Shown in pieces: positions 37,201-45,428 of a DNA stretch of 64,000 nucleotides. Position 1 is the first letter of the stretch. Each line of letters begins with the position of its first letter. A program made the position numbers and the translations under genes. The stretch is taken from NCBI RefSeq assembly GCF_030580935.1, contig NZ_JAUQOM010000001.1, positions 248,001-312,000 on the forward strand. The letters run 5' to 3'. This DNA is from Sphingobium cyanobacteriorum. GTDB lineage: Bacteria > Pseudomonadota > Alphaproteobacteria > Sphingomonadales > Sphingomonadaceae. The notes below the pieces were generated by a model. That model made no database searches and was not told where the DNA came from. It saw only the letters and a list, made by a program, of their open reading frames with translations.

Positions 37201-38927
37201 ACCGCCTGTTCGCCCTGCCCCGGTCGAGCTGGGAGGATTATGACAAGAAGCTCATTTCCAAGGGCGGCGGCGTTTTCTCCCGCAGTCTCAAGCGCATCCC
37301 GCTCAGCCCGGAAATGCAGGCGATCCTGGATGTCACCGACACCGAAATGGAACCGGCCGCGCTCATCTCCGCGATCCTGAAGGCCCCGGCCGACCTGCTC
37401 TGGTTCGGCGGCATCGGCACCTATGTGAAGGCAGCGGCGCAAAGCCATGGCGATGTGGGCGATCCGGCCAACGACCGGCTGCGCGTCAATGCCGAACAGT
37501 TGCGCGTCAAGGTGATCGGCGAAGGCGCCAATCTGGGCACGACCCAGGCGGGCCGCATCGCCTTCTCGCTGCGCGGCGGGCGGATCAACACCGACTTCAT
37601 CGACAATAGCGCGGGCGTCGATTGTTCGGACAACGAAGTGAACATCAAGATCGCGCTGAACAAGGAAATGGCCGAAGGCCGCCTGCCCTTCGACAAGCGC
37701 AACGCGCTGCTCGAAAGCATGACCGATGCGGTCGGCGACATCGTGCTGGAGGATAACCGGCTCCAGGCGCTGGGCCTCTCCATCGCCGAAGCCGGCGGTG
37801 CCGCCGATCTTGCCTCCTATGTCCGCCTGATCGAGACGTTCGAGGAAAGCGGCCGGCTCGACCGGCAGGTCGAAGGGCTTGCGGCCAACGACCAGTTGCT
37901 GCGCCGCGGACAGGACGGGCTTGGCCTGACCCGTCCCGAACTCGCCGTCCTGCTTTCCACCGCCAAGCTGGCGTTGCAGGATGCGATCGAGCATGGCGAA
38001 CTGGGCCATGACGCCAGCATGACCACCGAACTGATGGCCGCCTTCCCGTCTGCGATGCAGAAGAAGGAGGCCGACGCGATCGCCGCCCATGCGCTGCGGA
38101 AGGAAATCATCGCCACCAAGGTCGCCAACCGGATCGTCAACCGGCTGGGCCTGATCCATCCGTTCGAACTGGCGGAAGAAGAAGGCTGCTCGCTCGCGGA
38201 CCTCGCCAGCGCCTTCCTCATCGCCGAGCGGCTCTACGACATCCGCACCTTATGGGAGGATATCGACGCTGCCGACATGAGCGAAGCCGCGCGCCTTGCA
38301 CTGTTCAGCGACATCGCCAGCGGGATGCGCGCGCAGATCGCGGACATATTGCGCGCCCTGCCCGCAGGTACGCTGCCGGCGCAGGGGCATGACCGGCTGG
38401 CCAGCGGCGTCGGCACGCTCGCCGCGCAGGTGGACGACCTGCTCACCAGCGAAGCGCTGCGCCGCACCAATGCCGTCACCGACCGCCTGCTGGGCCTTGG
38501 CGCGCCGGAAGCACTGGCGCTGCGCACCGCCGGCCTGTTCAAGCTGGACGGCGCGGTCGGCATCGCCGCGCTCGCCGCGCGCATGGATGTGGATGAAATC
38601 GCACTGACCCGTGCCTTCACCCATCTGGGCGAAACGGTCGGCATCGACTGGGTCCAGTCCACCGCCGCGCGGATGGAGCCGTCCGACCCATGGGAACGGC
38701 TGCTCATTTCCGGCGTGGCGCGCGACATGCAGCAGGTGCGGCTCGACTTCCTGGCGCAGGGCAAGGGCAAGGATATCGCGGTGCATGTCGAACAATGGCT
38801 CAAGGCCAAGGGCGCGCGCATCCAGCAATTCCGCTCGCTGGTCCACCGCGCCAAGGCGGCGGCGACCCCCAATGTCGCCATGCTCGCCGAAATCGCCGGC
38901 CAGGCGCGCGGGCTGCTGGGGCGCTAG
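34269..38927 (+). CDS. gdhB: NAD-dependent glutamate dehydrogenase, large type (GDH-180 class)
   Basis: A 1552-residue enzyme of the large NAD-GDH class (COG2902) that deaminates glutamate to 2-oxoglutarate and ammonium for catabolism. N-terminal ACT-like regulatory regions occupy about 1-600. The catalytic core near 720-1200 shows GPVARGGLRWSDRRDDFRTE, KNAVIVPTGAKGGFYPKQL, VVIHDGDDPYFVVAADKGTA and CGDMSGDVFGNGMLLSKAIR. A helical C-terminal domain completes it. Length is slightly short of the usual 1600. It is GC-rich with host codon use. The symbol follows Pseudomonas usage. Confidence 0.95.
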   Translation: MTALAEAKNKEVDTIIGQALAQALSRGALPGESEGLDEAALTAAAAFLGRTANGRKPGQAAISIETLGEGANGRFMRLAIVNDDMPFLVDSIANALAAADITIHRLLHPVLSVARDGGALSAILDDDTPGARRESMIYVETDRADAKGRRALEKALAETLADVRAAVADWNAMQSAMAADADAVPDEEGAALLRWFLARHFTQTGHEIVQRDGSSSAPLGICTRLDKPLIAPASLEAAFTWFEEGKRTPLIIKSSRISRVHRHVLLDLILIPIREGKLVKALSIHAGMWTSSGLSATPEKVPLLRSALSTLMDKFGFDPSGHAGKTLAHALTALPHDITIGFDRDTLERLALTFMSLSDRPRPKLALATSALARHLYAFVWLPRDELSTARRVAVQDMLAQAANGPVLSWSIALEEGGLALLRITLDLREGGVVPDSDALDRQLQQMVRGWVPAVEEALAQTEEAGRAAALAQRFAPGFPLVYRNGAGPAEAAIDIRLIHGLSGDGDKSIRIYRNPEDSAERLRLKLYSQNPVALSEVVPVFENFGFRAIEEMTTAIDGGALGHVQRFVLELPAGDAQAVIDRAAVVTEAIAQVLEGRAENDRFNELIVTAGLAPRSVVLFRALYRYLRQAGVAYGMATFAETLRKAQGIAANLVTLFEALHDPAAQDGAADRIAQAQAQIDAGLEQVTAIDEDRVLRLLRAVITATLRTNFYAPAAQEALAFKLDSAAVPGLPAPLPWREIWVYSPRVEGIHLRAGPVARGGLRWSDRRDDFRTEILGLMKAQRVKNAVIVPTGAKGGFYPKQLPSPQVDRDAWLAEGTESYRIFIRSLLSVTDNIVKNKVKHPADVVIHDGDDPYFVVAADKGTATFSDVANAIALERGFWLGDAFASGGSNGYDHKAMGITARGAWISVQRHFAEMGVDVQTDPVSVVGCGDMSGDVFGNGMLLSKAIRLVAAFDHRHIFFDPAPDPAKSWEERNRLFALPRSSWEDYDKKLISKGGGVFSRSLKRIPLSPEMQAILDVTDTEMEPAALISAILKAPADLLWFGGIGTYVKAAAQSHGDVGDPANDRLRVNAEQLRVKVIGEGANLGTTQAGRIAFSLRGGRINTDFIDNSAGVDCSDNEVNIKIALNKEMAEGRLPFDKRNALLESMTDAVGDIVLEDNRLQALGLSIAEAGGAADLASYVRLIETFEESGRLDRQVEGLAANDQLLRRGQDGLGLTRPELAVLLSTAKLALQDAIEHGELGHDASMTTELMAAFPSAMQKKEADAIAAHALRKEIIATKVANRIVNRLGLIHPFELAEEEGCSLADLASAFLIAERLYDIRTLWEDIDAADMSEAARLALFSDIASGMRAQIADILRALPAGTLPAQGHDRLASGVGTLAAQVDDLLTSEALRRTNAVTDRLLGLGAPEALALRTAGLFKLDGAVGIAALAARMDVDEIALTRAFTHLGETVGIDWVQSTAARMEPSDPWERLLISGVARDMQQVRLDFLAQGKGKDIAVHVEQWLKAKGARIQQFRSLVHRAKAAATPNVAMLAEIAGQARGLLGR

Positions 38928-38951
38928 TATCCGATCACACAGCGTCGATTC

Positions 38952-39019
38952 GTCATTGCAAGCGCAGCGAAGCAATCCATGTGCGCTCCAGTGGATCGCC
39001 GCGCTGCGCTCGCAATGAC
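38952..39019. repeat. REP-like hairpin after gdh
   Basis: Imperfect inverted repeat: GTCATTGCAAGCGCAGCGAA on the left and its near complement ending GCTGCGCTCGCAATGAC on the right, with a spacer of about 25 bp. It is a second family of scattered palindrome (a partial copy, GTGGATTGCTCGCAATGAC, lies at 56566-56584). It may also terminate the gdh transcript. Confidence 0.7.
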
Positions 39020-39204
39020 GGCGTGGGTCAGTCTGACGTCATCCCGCTCCATCACTACTTTGGCAGAAGTGTGGAATGCGGTGGTGATAGCGCCGTTCCG
39101 CAATTCGGACAGCAGCGCGACGGCGGACGTAACAGGCGATCAAGGATGGCGTGACGGACGGCCGGGAGACTCGGCTGGGGTAGCGGACCGGAGAGTCTTT
39201 TTTT

Positions 39205-39754
39205 CCGCCCCACCTGCGGTCATCCGAATTGCGCGAACTTCGGCACCAGGATGTCGATCTCAAAAGCGGGCACATACATGTCGCCCAGCGCGCCGACCAG
39301 GGGGGGGCGCCATTGGCCCGCCGAAGTCGGCCGCCGGCACCCGCTCGATACCCATTCCCCCTGCCCTTGTCTCTGAGTTGCGGAAGTGGATGATGTGCAC
39401 TCCGCATTCGGAAATCGGTCTGCTTTTCCCGGACAGCAGGGGCGGCGTTCGTCGCCATTCGAATTTGCTGAACCGCGAATATTGGCCACTTCAGATCAAG
39501 GCGGGCCTGACGCGCCCCGGCAAGGGCAAGGACGAGCGTGGAAAGCCCATTGATCGGGCGCGATACGACTTGCATGCGCTGCGCCATTTTGCGGCGAGCG
39601 CCTTGATCAAGCAGCATGCGGGCCTGAAGCGGCTCACTACCTGACTTGGCCATTCCAGCGCCCAGATGACGCTAGACATATACGGACACTTGTGAAGGAC
39701 GAGAAGGCGGATGCGCGCCTTGTGGCGAAGGCATCGGCAGAGCTGCTGGGCTGA
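39205..39754 (+). pseudogene. Tyrosine integrase catalytic domain, degraded
   Basis: C-terminal catalytic fragment. SELRELRHQDVDLKSGHIHV begins in one frame; after a run of seven G (near 39300) the frame shifts to GPPKSAAGTRSIPIPPALVS, then LHALRHFAASALIKQHAGL. At RLTT a TGA (39642-39644) replaces the expected Trp before LGHSSAQMTLDIYGHL, and a further shift precedes KADARLVAKASAELLG. So there are at least two frameshifts and one stop, and no N-terminal domain. It lies 620 bp from the tRNA-Met 3'-half copy at 40374, consistent with a decayed element end. Confidence 0.82.
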
Positions 39755-39757
39755 TTT

Positions 39758-40204
39758 TCAGTTGAGCAGCTTTGACTTATGCGCCTGAAATTCGTCGGGA
39801 GTGAGCAGACCCTGTTCGACCAGCTTCCCTAGCTTCGCGATTTCGTCCGCGACCGACGAGGGGCGAGATTCTGTAGACTCACCTGCAGCGCGCCGTTCTT
39901 CAATCCAGTCGCGTAAGGCCGCAAACTCTGCTCGGTCCGCTGAACCAAATTGAAAACGGTTTTGGTGCTGCACATTGGGGCTGGCGTGGGGAGAAGGCGG
40001 CTGTTCGCCGAGAATGCTGATCTCGAGAAAGCCGGCCAACCATTCTCCCGGCTCCTTCCAATTGACGGAGGTGATTTTCGACACAGGAACGCGCTTCGTG
40101 CCCAAGAAGCCGTAATACCATACGGAATATTTCACGATCAGAATTTCACCTTCCGTCCAGATGGTGATGCCGGTGCAATTCAATGGCTCCGCAGCGTCGA
40201 TCAT
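39758..40204 (-). CDS. SHOCT-domain protein with PH-like N-terminal domain
   Basis: A 148-residue cytoplasmic protein. Residues about 10-70 form a small beta domain (IWTEGEILIVKYSVWYYGFL, KRVPVSKITSVNWKEP) like DUF4429 PH-type domains. The last 35 residues are a SHOCT motif (IAKLGKLVEQGLLTPDEFQA then HKSKLL), a short helical segment often found in stress or oligomerising proteins. Position between an integrase remnant and a tRNA fragment suggests it came with the mobile element. Confidence 0.75.
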   Translation of the reverse strand: MIDAAEPLNCTGITIWTEGEILIVKYSVWYYGFLGTKRVPVSKITSVNWKEPGEWLAGFLEISILGEQPPSPHASPNVQHQNRFQFGSADRAEFAALRDWIEERRAAGESTESRPSSVADEIAKLGKLVEQGLLTPDEFQAHKSKLLN

Positions 40205-40373
40205 CGCATTTCCTCCCCGTCGATCGACCTAACGATAGTGGCGTGACACCGGAAGAAACCCGTGCTGTCATGCAAGCGGGACCGCACGGCGCGCCATCAT
40301 CGGGAAAAAGCAAGATCGGACGCCAATCGGACATGGACACCTGAAAGCCGCACAATTACGTGACTCCTAACGC

Positions 40374-40418
40374 AATCATAATCCGCGTGTCGGGGGTTCA
40401 AGTCCCTCCTCCCCACCA
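40374..40418 (+). repeat. 3'-half copy of tRNA-Met (att-like site)
   Basis: The 39 bases 40374-40412 are identical to 5409-5447 of the intact tRNA-Met, starting in the anticodon loop (AATCATAATCC) and running through the T arm; the copy then ends CCACCA where the tRNA has GCTACCA. No 5' half is present. Same orientation as the tRNA, 34.9 kb away. The rest of 40205-40733 (about 530 bp) holds no recognisable gene; 40440-40700 is GC-rich filler before the TetR gene. Confidence 0.85.
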
Positions 40419-40733
40419 TAAAATTCATTTATTGCTTTGTTTTAAAAGGATAAAATGACTTTCCGGAAAATCGGAACCAGATTTTATCACACATTTTCAG
40501 TGGGTCGCAGTGGCATGTGCCTACCCTTGCCGGGATGGTTGCGCCTTCCGTTCCGCCGCGGCCCGCATCCGGGAAATGCGAGGGGCCACGCCCGGCATCC
40601 CGGCGCAATCCCATCCGCTGAGCTAGCTGTGCAGCGGCACGCGCAATCATCGCCGATATCCGGCCTTCCGCAACGCTGGCTTAGGCCCTAGAAATTCGGG
40701 CCGAACGCAGTCAGGAATCGAGGAGTCGTCCAA

Positions 40734-41387
40734 TTGACCATGCCCAGTCCTACGATCAGGACCGCACGTCGGGGGCGCCCCCGCAAGGATGAAGAGGCGC
40801 AATTGCAGGATGCATTCCTGGATCATTGCCTCAGCCAGTTTCTCGTCAAGGGATATCGCAGCACCACCATGGACGATCTGGCGCGCGGCTTTGGCGCCAG
40901 CAAGTCCACATTATACGCCCATTATGGCAGCAAGGCGGGATTGGTGCTCGCGGCGATGGAGCGCGCGGTGCCCATGTCACTTGGGCAGTTGAGTGCAGTC
41001 AATTCCGATCTGAAACGGCTGCCGCGGTCAGTATTGCACGATTTCGGCACCCTGTTGCAAGGCAATGCAAACGACCAGTCGGTTCGCGCCCTGTGGAGTG
41101 CCGTCATCCAGGCGCGAGCGGATAGCGACCGTATCGAACCTGCCATTGCAGAGGGCCTGAAGCGGACGCTTGCACCGCTCATCACCTATTTCGATCGCGC
41201 CGGCAAGGCCGGGATATTGCATGTTTCCGACCCTGACCGGGCAGCGCTCGCATTCGCTGAACTGGTATCTGGCGGCCTGAATGCATTCATGCACTCGCCC
41301 GTCGCGGCAGCAGAACGCGCGACGGATCTGGAATTCGCACTGGATTTGTTCATGCAAGGCGTCATGCCTCGCCAGCCCGCAATCTGA
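40734..41387 (+). CDS. TetR-family transcriptional regulator
   Basis: A 217-residue TetR/AcrR regulator. The N-terminal HTH is clear: RRGRPRKDEEAQLQDAFLDH, FLVKGYRSTTMDDLARGFGA, SKSTLYAHYGSKAGLVLAAM. The C-terminal ligand domain resembles TetR_C_33/AefR types (ALAFAELVSGGLNAFMHSP). It precedes and is co-oriented with the SnoaL/SDR/P450 genes, so it probably controls that catabolic cluster. The start could be either of two close ATGs (TTG at 40734, ATG at 40740). Confidence 0.9.
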   Translation: MTMPSPTIRTARRGRPRKDEEAQLQDAFLDHCLSQFLVKGYRSTTMDDLARGFGASKSTLYAHYGSKAGLVLAAMERAVPMSLGQLSAVNSDLKRLPRSVLHDFGTLLQGNANDQSVRALWSAVIQARADSDRIEPAIAEGLKRTLAPLITYFDRAGKAGILHVSDPDRAALAFAELVSGGLNAFMHSPVAAAERATDLEFALDLFMQGVMPRQPAI

Positions 41388-41538
41388 ACCGCGCGCCTGC
41401 GGGTCAAATAATCATACTTGCAGTTCACTTTATCTCTATGCTCTATACGCGCCTGACCCAGCCGCAAGGTGAGTCGGGCGATAGATAAAAAGTGCATGGA
41501 GAAATTGTCACGAACCGGAATGGGTGCCGACACAGGAT

Positions 41539-41555
41539 CAGGGTGAATGACCCTG
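41539..41555. promoter_or_regulatory. Candidate operator upstream of the catabolic genes
   Basis: A perfect 6-bp dyad CAGGGT-GAATG-ACCCTG centred about 65 bp upstream of the SnoaL-like gene. It lies in the 224-bp gap after the TetR gene and is the best palindrome there. Regulation by the adjacent TetR protein is an inference; a hairpin in the leader is the alternative. Confidence 0.35.
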
Positions 41556-41611
41556 TATCTGGTGAAGGCATTGCCCATCGTTTCGCGGCATAAGGAAACA
41601 CAGGTAAGGCG

Positions 41612-42058
41612 ATGACAGAAACAAGCCTGTCCGAAAAGCTGAACGCGATCGAGGAAATCAAGAAGGTCAAGGCCCGCTATTGTCGCTTTGTCGACACGAA
41701 GCAGTGGGATTCCTACCGGGATTTGTTCACTGACGACTGTATATTTGACGGAGCCGCCAGCGGCATGGGCGAAATCACCGATCGCGACGCCTTCGTGGCC
41801 CAGGCGCGGCAGGGGCTGACGGGGTGCATCAGTGTTCATCACTGCCATTGCCCGGAAATCGAACTGACGTCCGCAACGACCGCAAGCGGCATCTGGGCGA
41901 TGGAGGACATGCTGCAATGGCCCGATCCGGCGGCCGGCCAGATCGCCCGGCTGCACGGCATGGGCCATTATCACGAACGCTACGCCAAGATTGGGGATGC
42001 CTGGAAAATCACCGCATGGCGGCTTGAGCGTCTCCGTGTGGATATGGAGACAGCCTGA
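41612..42058 (+). CDS. SnoaL-like (NTF2-fold) protein
   Basis: A 148-residue NTF2-fold protein of the SnoaL_4/scytalone dehydratase-like group: IEEIKKVKARYCRFVDTKQW, YRDLFTDDCIFDGAASGMG, VHHCHCPEIEL, ARLHGMGHYHERYAKIGDAW. The fold hosts dehydratases, isomerases and ring hydroxylase small subunits; the Asp and His in the cavity (D41-D42, H77-H78) suit acid-base catalysis. First gene of a tight set with the SDR (1-bp gap) and the P450, so it likely acts on the same substrate. Confidence 0.85.
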   Translation: MTETSLSEKLNAIEEIKKVKARYCRFVDTKQWDSYRDLFTDDCIFDGAASGMGEITDRDAFVAQARQGLTGCISVHHCHCPEIELTSATTASGIWAMEDMLQWPDPAAGQIARLHGMGHYHERYAKIGDAWKITAWRLERLRVDMETA

Positions 42059-42059
42059 A

Positions 42060-43049
42060 ATGCGACAGAATGAGATATGTTTCGATGGTCGTGTCGCAAT
42101 AGTGACCGGGGCCGGCAACGGTCTTGGGCGCGACTATGCACTGAACCTGGCCCGGCGCGGGGCCAGCGTGGTTGTCAACGACCTTGGCGTCGACACGCGC
42201 GGTCAGCCGCTGGGAGAAAATGGCGAAAGCGCCGCCCAGAAGGTTGTCCGGGAAATCGAAAGCACCGGCGGCAAGGCGGTCGCCTGCCATGAAAGCTGTG
42301 CGACACGCGAAGGGGGTTCGGCCATCGTGCAGGCGGCGCTCGACGCCTTCGGCAAGGTCGACATCTTCATTCATAACGCGGGCTTTCTGCGCAACGGCCC
42401 GTTCGAGACGCAGACAGACGCGCAGATCAAGGCGATCATGGACGTGCACCTGCTGGCCGGTTTCTACGTTGGCCAGCCCGCCTTCGCGGCCATGAAGCGC
42501 AACGGATATGGCCGCATCCTGATGACCAGTTCCGCGTCGGCCTTTTTCGGCATGCCATGGCAGGCCAACTATGCCGCCGCCAAGCTGGGGCTGGCCGGGC
42601 TCGTTAACGCCATCGCGCTGGAGGGCAAGAGTCACGGCATCCAGGCAAATGGCTTGCTGCCCGCAGGTTCGGGGCGACTTGGCCGGGGGGATGGCGAGAT
42701 GGACTGGCCTGAGGGGCTGATGGCAGCCGTTCCTGATGGCATGGAAATGATCGCGCCCTGTATGCGCAACGCATATGTCACCCCGATGGTGCTGTGGCTT
42801 GTAAGCGAACGGTGCAAGACGAGCCATAGTTTCTACAGCGCCACCGCCGGCCGCTTCGCCAAGATTTTCATTGGCGCGACCCAGGGCTGGCTCAGCGATT
42901 TCGACACCCCGCCGATGCCGGAAGATATCGAGCGGCACATGGCCGAAATCGATGATGTCTCGACCTTTGAGATGCCACATATCGTGTTTGACGAATTTCG
43001 GCCGATCATCGCCGCGCATCGTGCACGGCTCGAAAAAAAGGGAGGCTGA
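42060..43049 (+). CDS. SDR dehydrogenase, HSD17B4-like
   Basis: A 329-residue short-chain dehydrogenase. NAD-binding motif VTGAGNGLGRDYALNLARRG, NDLGVDTRG, HNAGFLRNGPF and the catalytic MTSSASAFFGMPWQANYAAA (Ser, Tyr-x-x-x-Lys). The N terminus resembles the dehydrogenase part of peroxisomal multifunctional enzyme 2, which oxidises hydroxyacyl or hydroxysteroid groups; a C-terminal extension of about 70 residues goes beyond a minimal SDR. The ATG sits one base after the SnoaL stop. Likely oxidises an alcohol made by the P450. Confidence 0.9.
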   Translation: MRQNEICFDGRVAIVTGAGNGLGRDYALNLARRGASVVVNDLGVDTRGQPLGENGESAAQKVVREIESTGGKAVACHESCATREGGSAIVQAALDAFGKVDIFIHNAGFLRNGPFETQTDAQIKAIMDVHLLAGFYVGQPAFAAMKRNGYGRILMTSSASAFFGMPWQANYAAAKLGLAGLVNAIALEGKSHGIQANGLLPAGSGRLGRGDGEMDWPEGLMAAVPDGMEMIAPCMRNAYVTPMVLWLVSERCKTSHSFYSATAGRFAKIFIGATQGWLSDFDTPPMPEDIERHMAEIDDVSTFEMPHIVFDEFRPIIAAHRARLEKKGG

Positions 43050-43050
43050 A

Positions 43051-44256
43051 ATGGCGACCATGCTTGCGGAAAGGCCGGCCCATGTTCCACCGGAACTGGT
43101 CGTCGATGCCAATATCTATGCCTTGCCAGGCGGCGAAACGGATCCGCAGATGGCCTGGAAAGCGCTGGATATTCCGGGCAACCCCGGCTTTGTCTGGACA
43201 CCCCACAATGGCGGGCACTGGATTATCACGTCAGCCGACCTGTTGTGGGAAATTTTCCCCGATCTGGAACGGGTTTCCGCCAGGGACATTCAAATTCCGC
43301 CGGGCGATGGTTCATTCAAGCTGATTCCGAACGAGTCCGATGAGCCGGAACATCATCATTATCGCAAGATCGTCCTTCCTTTCGTAAGCCCCAAGGCTGT
43401 CCGCGGACTGATGGGCGATGTGCGGTCGCTGAGCGCAGAACTCATCAAGGGTTTCCTGGCACGTGGCGAATGCGAGTTCATGACCGAATTCGCGCGTCAT
43501 GTGCCGATGCGCATCTTCCTGTCGCTGGTGAATTTGCCTGCGGACGATCGCGCATGGCTGGTCGACATTGTCGATAATGTCATACGCCCCGCTTCCGACG
43601 CGGTACGCAACGAAAATACGGCCAAAATGTCCGGCTATCTGGAAAAATGGATCGAGAAGCGGCGCGCCGAGCCAGGCGACGATCTGCTCAGCGCCATCAT
43701 CCACGGCAAGGTCGGCGACCGTCCGATGAACGAGATCGAAGTGCGGGGCCAGTGCATGGACGTGATGTTCGGAGGACTGGACACGGTCGCCAGCATGATG
43801 GGCTTCGTCATGCGGTTCCTGGCGACGAACCCTGGTCATTACCAGCAGCTTGTGGATAATCCGGCCAAGATCACGCTCGCTGTGGAGGAAATGTTCCGCC
43901 GCTACGGCGTGGCCAATCCCGGTCGCCGCGTCGTTCGCGATGTCGTGCGTCAGGGCTATACAATGCAGGCGGGCGATATGCTGGTTCTGGCCACATGCAT
44001 GCACGGACTGGACGAGACGCGGTGGGAGAACCCGCTCGTGGTGGACTTTGATCGCCGGCGCAGCACCCATTGCACGTTCGGCAATGGCGTTCACAACTGC
44101 CCCGGTGCCGGACTGGCACGCAGCGAGATCACCATCATGCTGGAAGAATGGATCAAACATATCCCGCAATTTGGCCTGGATCCTGACCAGCAGGTGATAA
44201 CAGCGACAGGCGCGGTAAACGGGGTGATCAAACTGCCGTTGGTGTGGCCCGGATAA
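43051..44256 (+). CDS. Cytochrome P450 (CYP101-like)
   Basis: A 401-residue soluble class I P450. I-helix GGLDTVAS (residues 241-248), ExxR in EEMFRRYG (E280-R283), and heme loop FGNGVHNCPG with Cys350 as the iron ligand. Overall layout (ALPGGETDPQMAWKAL and GHWIITSADLLWEIFPDLER near the N terminus) is closest to the camphor/terpenoid hydroxylase CYP101 group found in sphingomonads. It needs a ferredoxin and a reductase; a reductase gene is at 54.1 kb, and no ferredoxin gene is visible in the window. It starts 2 bp after the SDR. Confidence 0.93.
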   Translation: MATMLAERPAHVPPELVVDANIYALPGGETDPQMAWKALDIPGNPGFVWTPHNGGHWIITSADLLWEIFPDLERVSARDIQIPPGDGSFKLIPNESDEPEHHHYRKIVLPFVSPKAVRGLMGDVRSLSAELIKGFLARGECEFMTEFARHVPMRIFLSLVNLPADDRAWLVDIVDNVIRPASDAVRNENTAKMSGYLEKWIEKRRAEPGDDLLSAIIHGKVGDRPMNEIEVRGQCMDVMFGGLDTVASMMGFVMRFLATNPGHYQQLVDNPAKITLAVEEMFRRYGVANPGRRVVRDVVRQGYTMQAGDMLVLATCMHGLDETRWENPLVVDFDRRRSTHCTFGNGVHNCPGAGLARSEITIMLEEWIKHIPQFGLDPDQQVITATGAVNGVIKLPLVWPG

Positions 44257-44396
44257 ATCCTCTCGCTTGTTGATGCAAACCCGTTGTCGTGGATTTTCAT
44301 GCGCGCATCGGCGGTGCCTGCTCAACGCGCGTGGACGATTCCTGGCCGCAACCTGCGGAGAATGGATGCAGTGGGAAAAGAGCGGGAGACTATGGA

Positions 44397-45242
44397 ATGG
44401 ATCTGGAACTGAAAGACAAGCGTGCGCTGGTCACGGGAAGCAGTTCGGGTATCGGTGCTGCAATCGCGCGGACATTGTCAGCCGAGGGCGCCAGGGTCGT
44501 CGTGCATGGCCGTGACGAAGCCAGGACGAAGGCGGTCGCGCAGAGCCTGATCGACGCGGGCGCGGAAGCCGGCTTCGTCACCGGCGACCTGAGCCGCGAA
44601 GATGTGTGTGCAGAAGTAGCAAAGGAGGCTGCGGCCTTTTTCGGGGGCATCGACATTCTGGTCAACAATGCTGGCGGCATGGCCGCCTCCAGCCGCCCTG
44701 ACACGACCGCCGATTCCTTCAACCGGCCCTGGCTGGAAACGCCCTGGAATGACTGGCTGTGGACCTATGAACAGAATGTCGGCTCCTCTGTACGGCTGAT
44801 CCAGGCCTTTGCGCCTGCCATGATCGAGCGTGGCTGGGGCCGGATCATCAATTTGTCGAGTGCATCCGCGACACAGACCGAGCCGGATCTTGCCGACTAT
44901 CAGCCAGCCAAGGCGGCGATAACGAACATGACCTCAGGCTTGGCGAAATCTCTTGCAGGAACCGGCATCACCGTGAACGCGGCGTCGCCCGGCACGATCG
45001 CGACCGAGGGCGTGCGGAAGGGGTTCATGGAATGGGCCGCGCAACTGGGCTGGGAACAGGCCGATGATTGGGACGCAATGGAGCGTCGCTTCGCGACCGA
45101 AATGTTCCCGCAACCGACCAGCCATTTCGGACGACCGGAAGATATCGCCCGTATGGTGGCGTTCCTTGCAAGTCCGCAGGCCAGCTACATGAACGGCAGC
45201 AACTATCGCGTCGATGGCGGAATGTGCCGGTCCGTCAACTGA
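44397..45242 (+). CDS. SDR family oxidoreductase
   Basis: A 281-residue SDR: VTGSSSGIGAAIARTLSAEG, VNNAGGMAASSRPD, INLSSASATQTEPDLADYQP with the YQPAK catalytic pair, and the closing MNGSNYRVDGGM. A loop of some 20 residues (TTADSFNRPWLETPWNDWLW) is inserted after NNAGG, probably shaping a substrate pocket. The ATG at 44397 has a GGGAGA site. It follows the P450 by 140 bp and probably belongs to the same unit. Confidence 0.9.
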   Translation: MDLELKDKRALVTGSSSGIGAAIARTLSAEGARVVVHGRDEARTKAVAQSLIDAGAEAGFVTGDLSREDVCAEVAKEAAAFFGGIDILVNNAGGMAASSRPDTTADSFNRPWLETPWNDWLWTYEQNVGSSVRLIQAFAPAMIERGWGRIINLSSASATQTEPDLADYQPAKAAITNMTSGLAKSLAGTGITVNAASPGTIATEGVRKGFMEWAAQLGWEQADDWDAMERRFATEMFPQPTSHFGRPEDIARMVAFLASPQASYMNGSNYRVDGGMCRSVN

Positions 45243-45400
45243 GGGGAAGCACCGGGATTCCCATGAATCCGGGCACAATATGTTTGTCGGGGGCAAGGGG
45301 TTTGCCTGAGGCGGAGGCCGCGTTTTTCAGACGCAGGCACTGCCCGGCGCTGCGACCTTGCCGGCCGTTGCGACGGGTGCGACCGAACGATTGCCGGGTG

Positions 45401-45424
45401 CCCCGCCTGCTGGAGCAGGCGGGG
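45401..45424. terminator. Hairpin between convergent SDR and crotonase genes
   Basis: Perfect 10-bp stem CCCCGCCTGC/GCAGGCGGGG with a TGGA loop, located between converging genes and ending 5 bp before the crotonase stop. No T-run follows on either strand, so termination would be weak or factor-assisted. Confidence 0.6.
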
Positions 45425-45428
45425 TAAC

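Noticed and set aside
36357..38159. A 600-codon minus-strand frame inside NAD-glutamate dehydrogenase
   Set aside because: Antisense shadow of a confidently identified gene; no ribosome site or domain.
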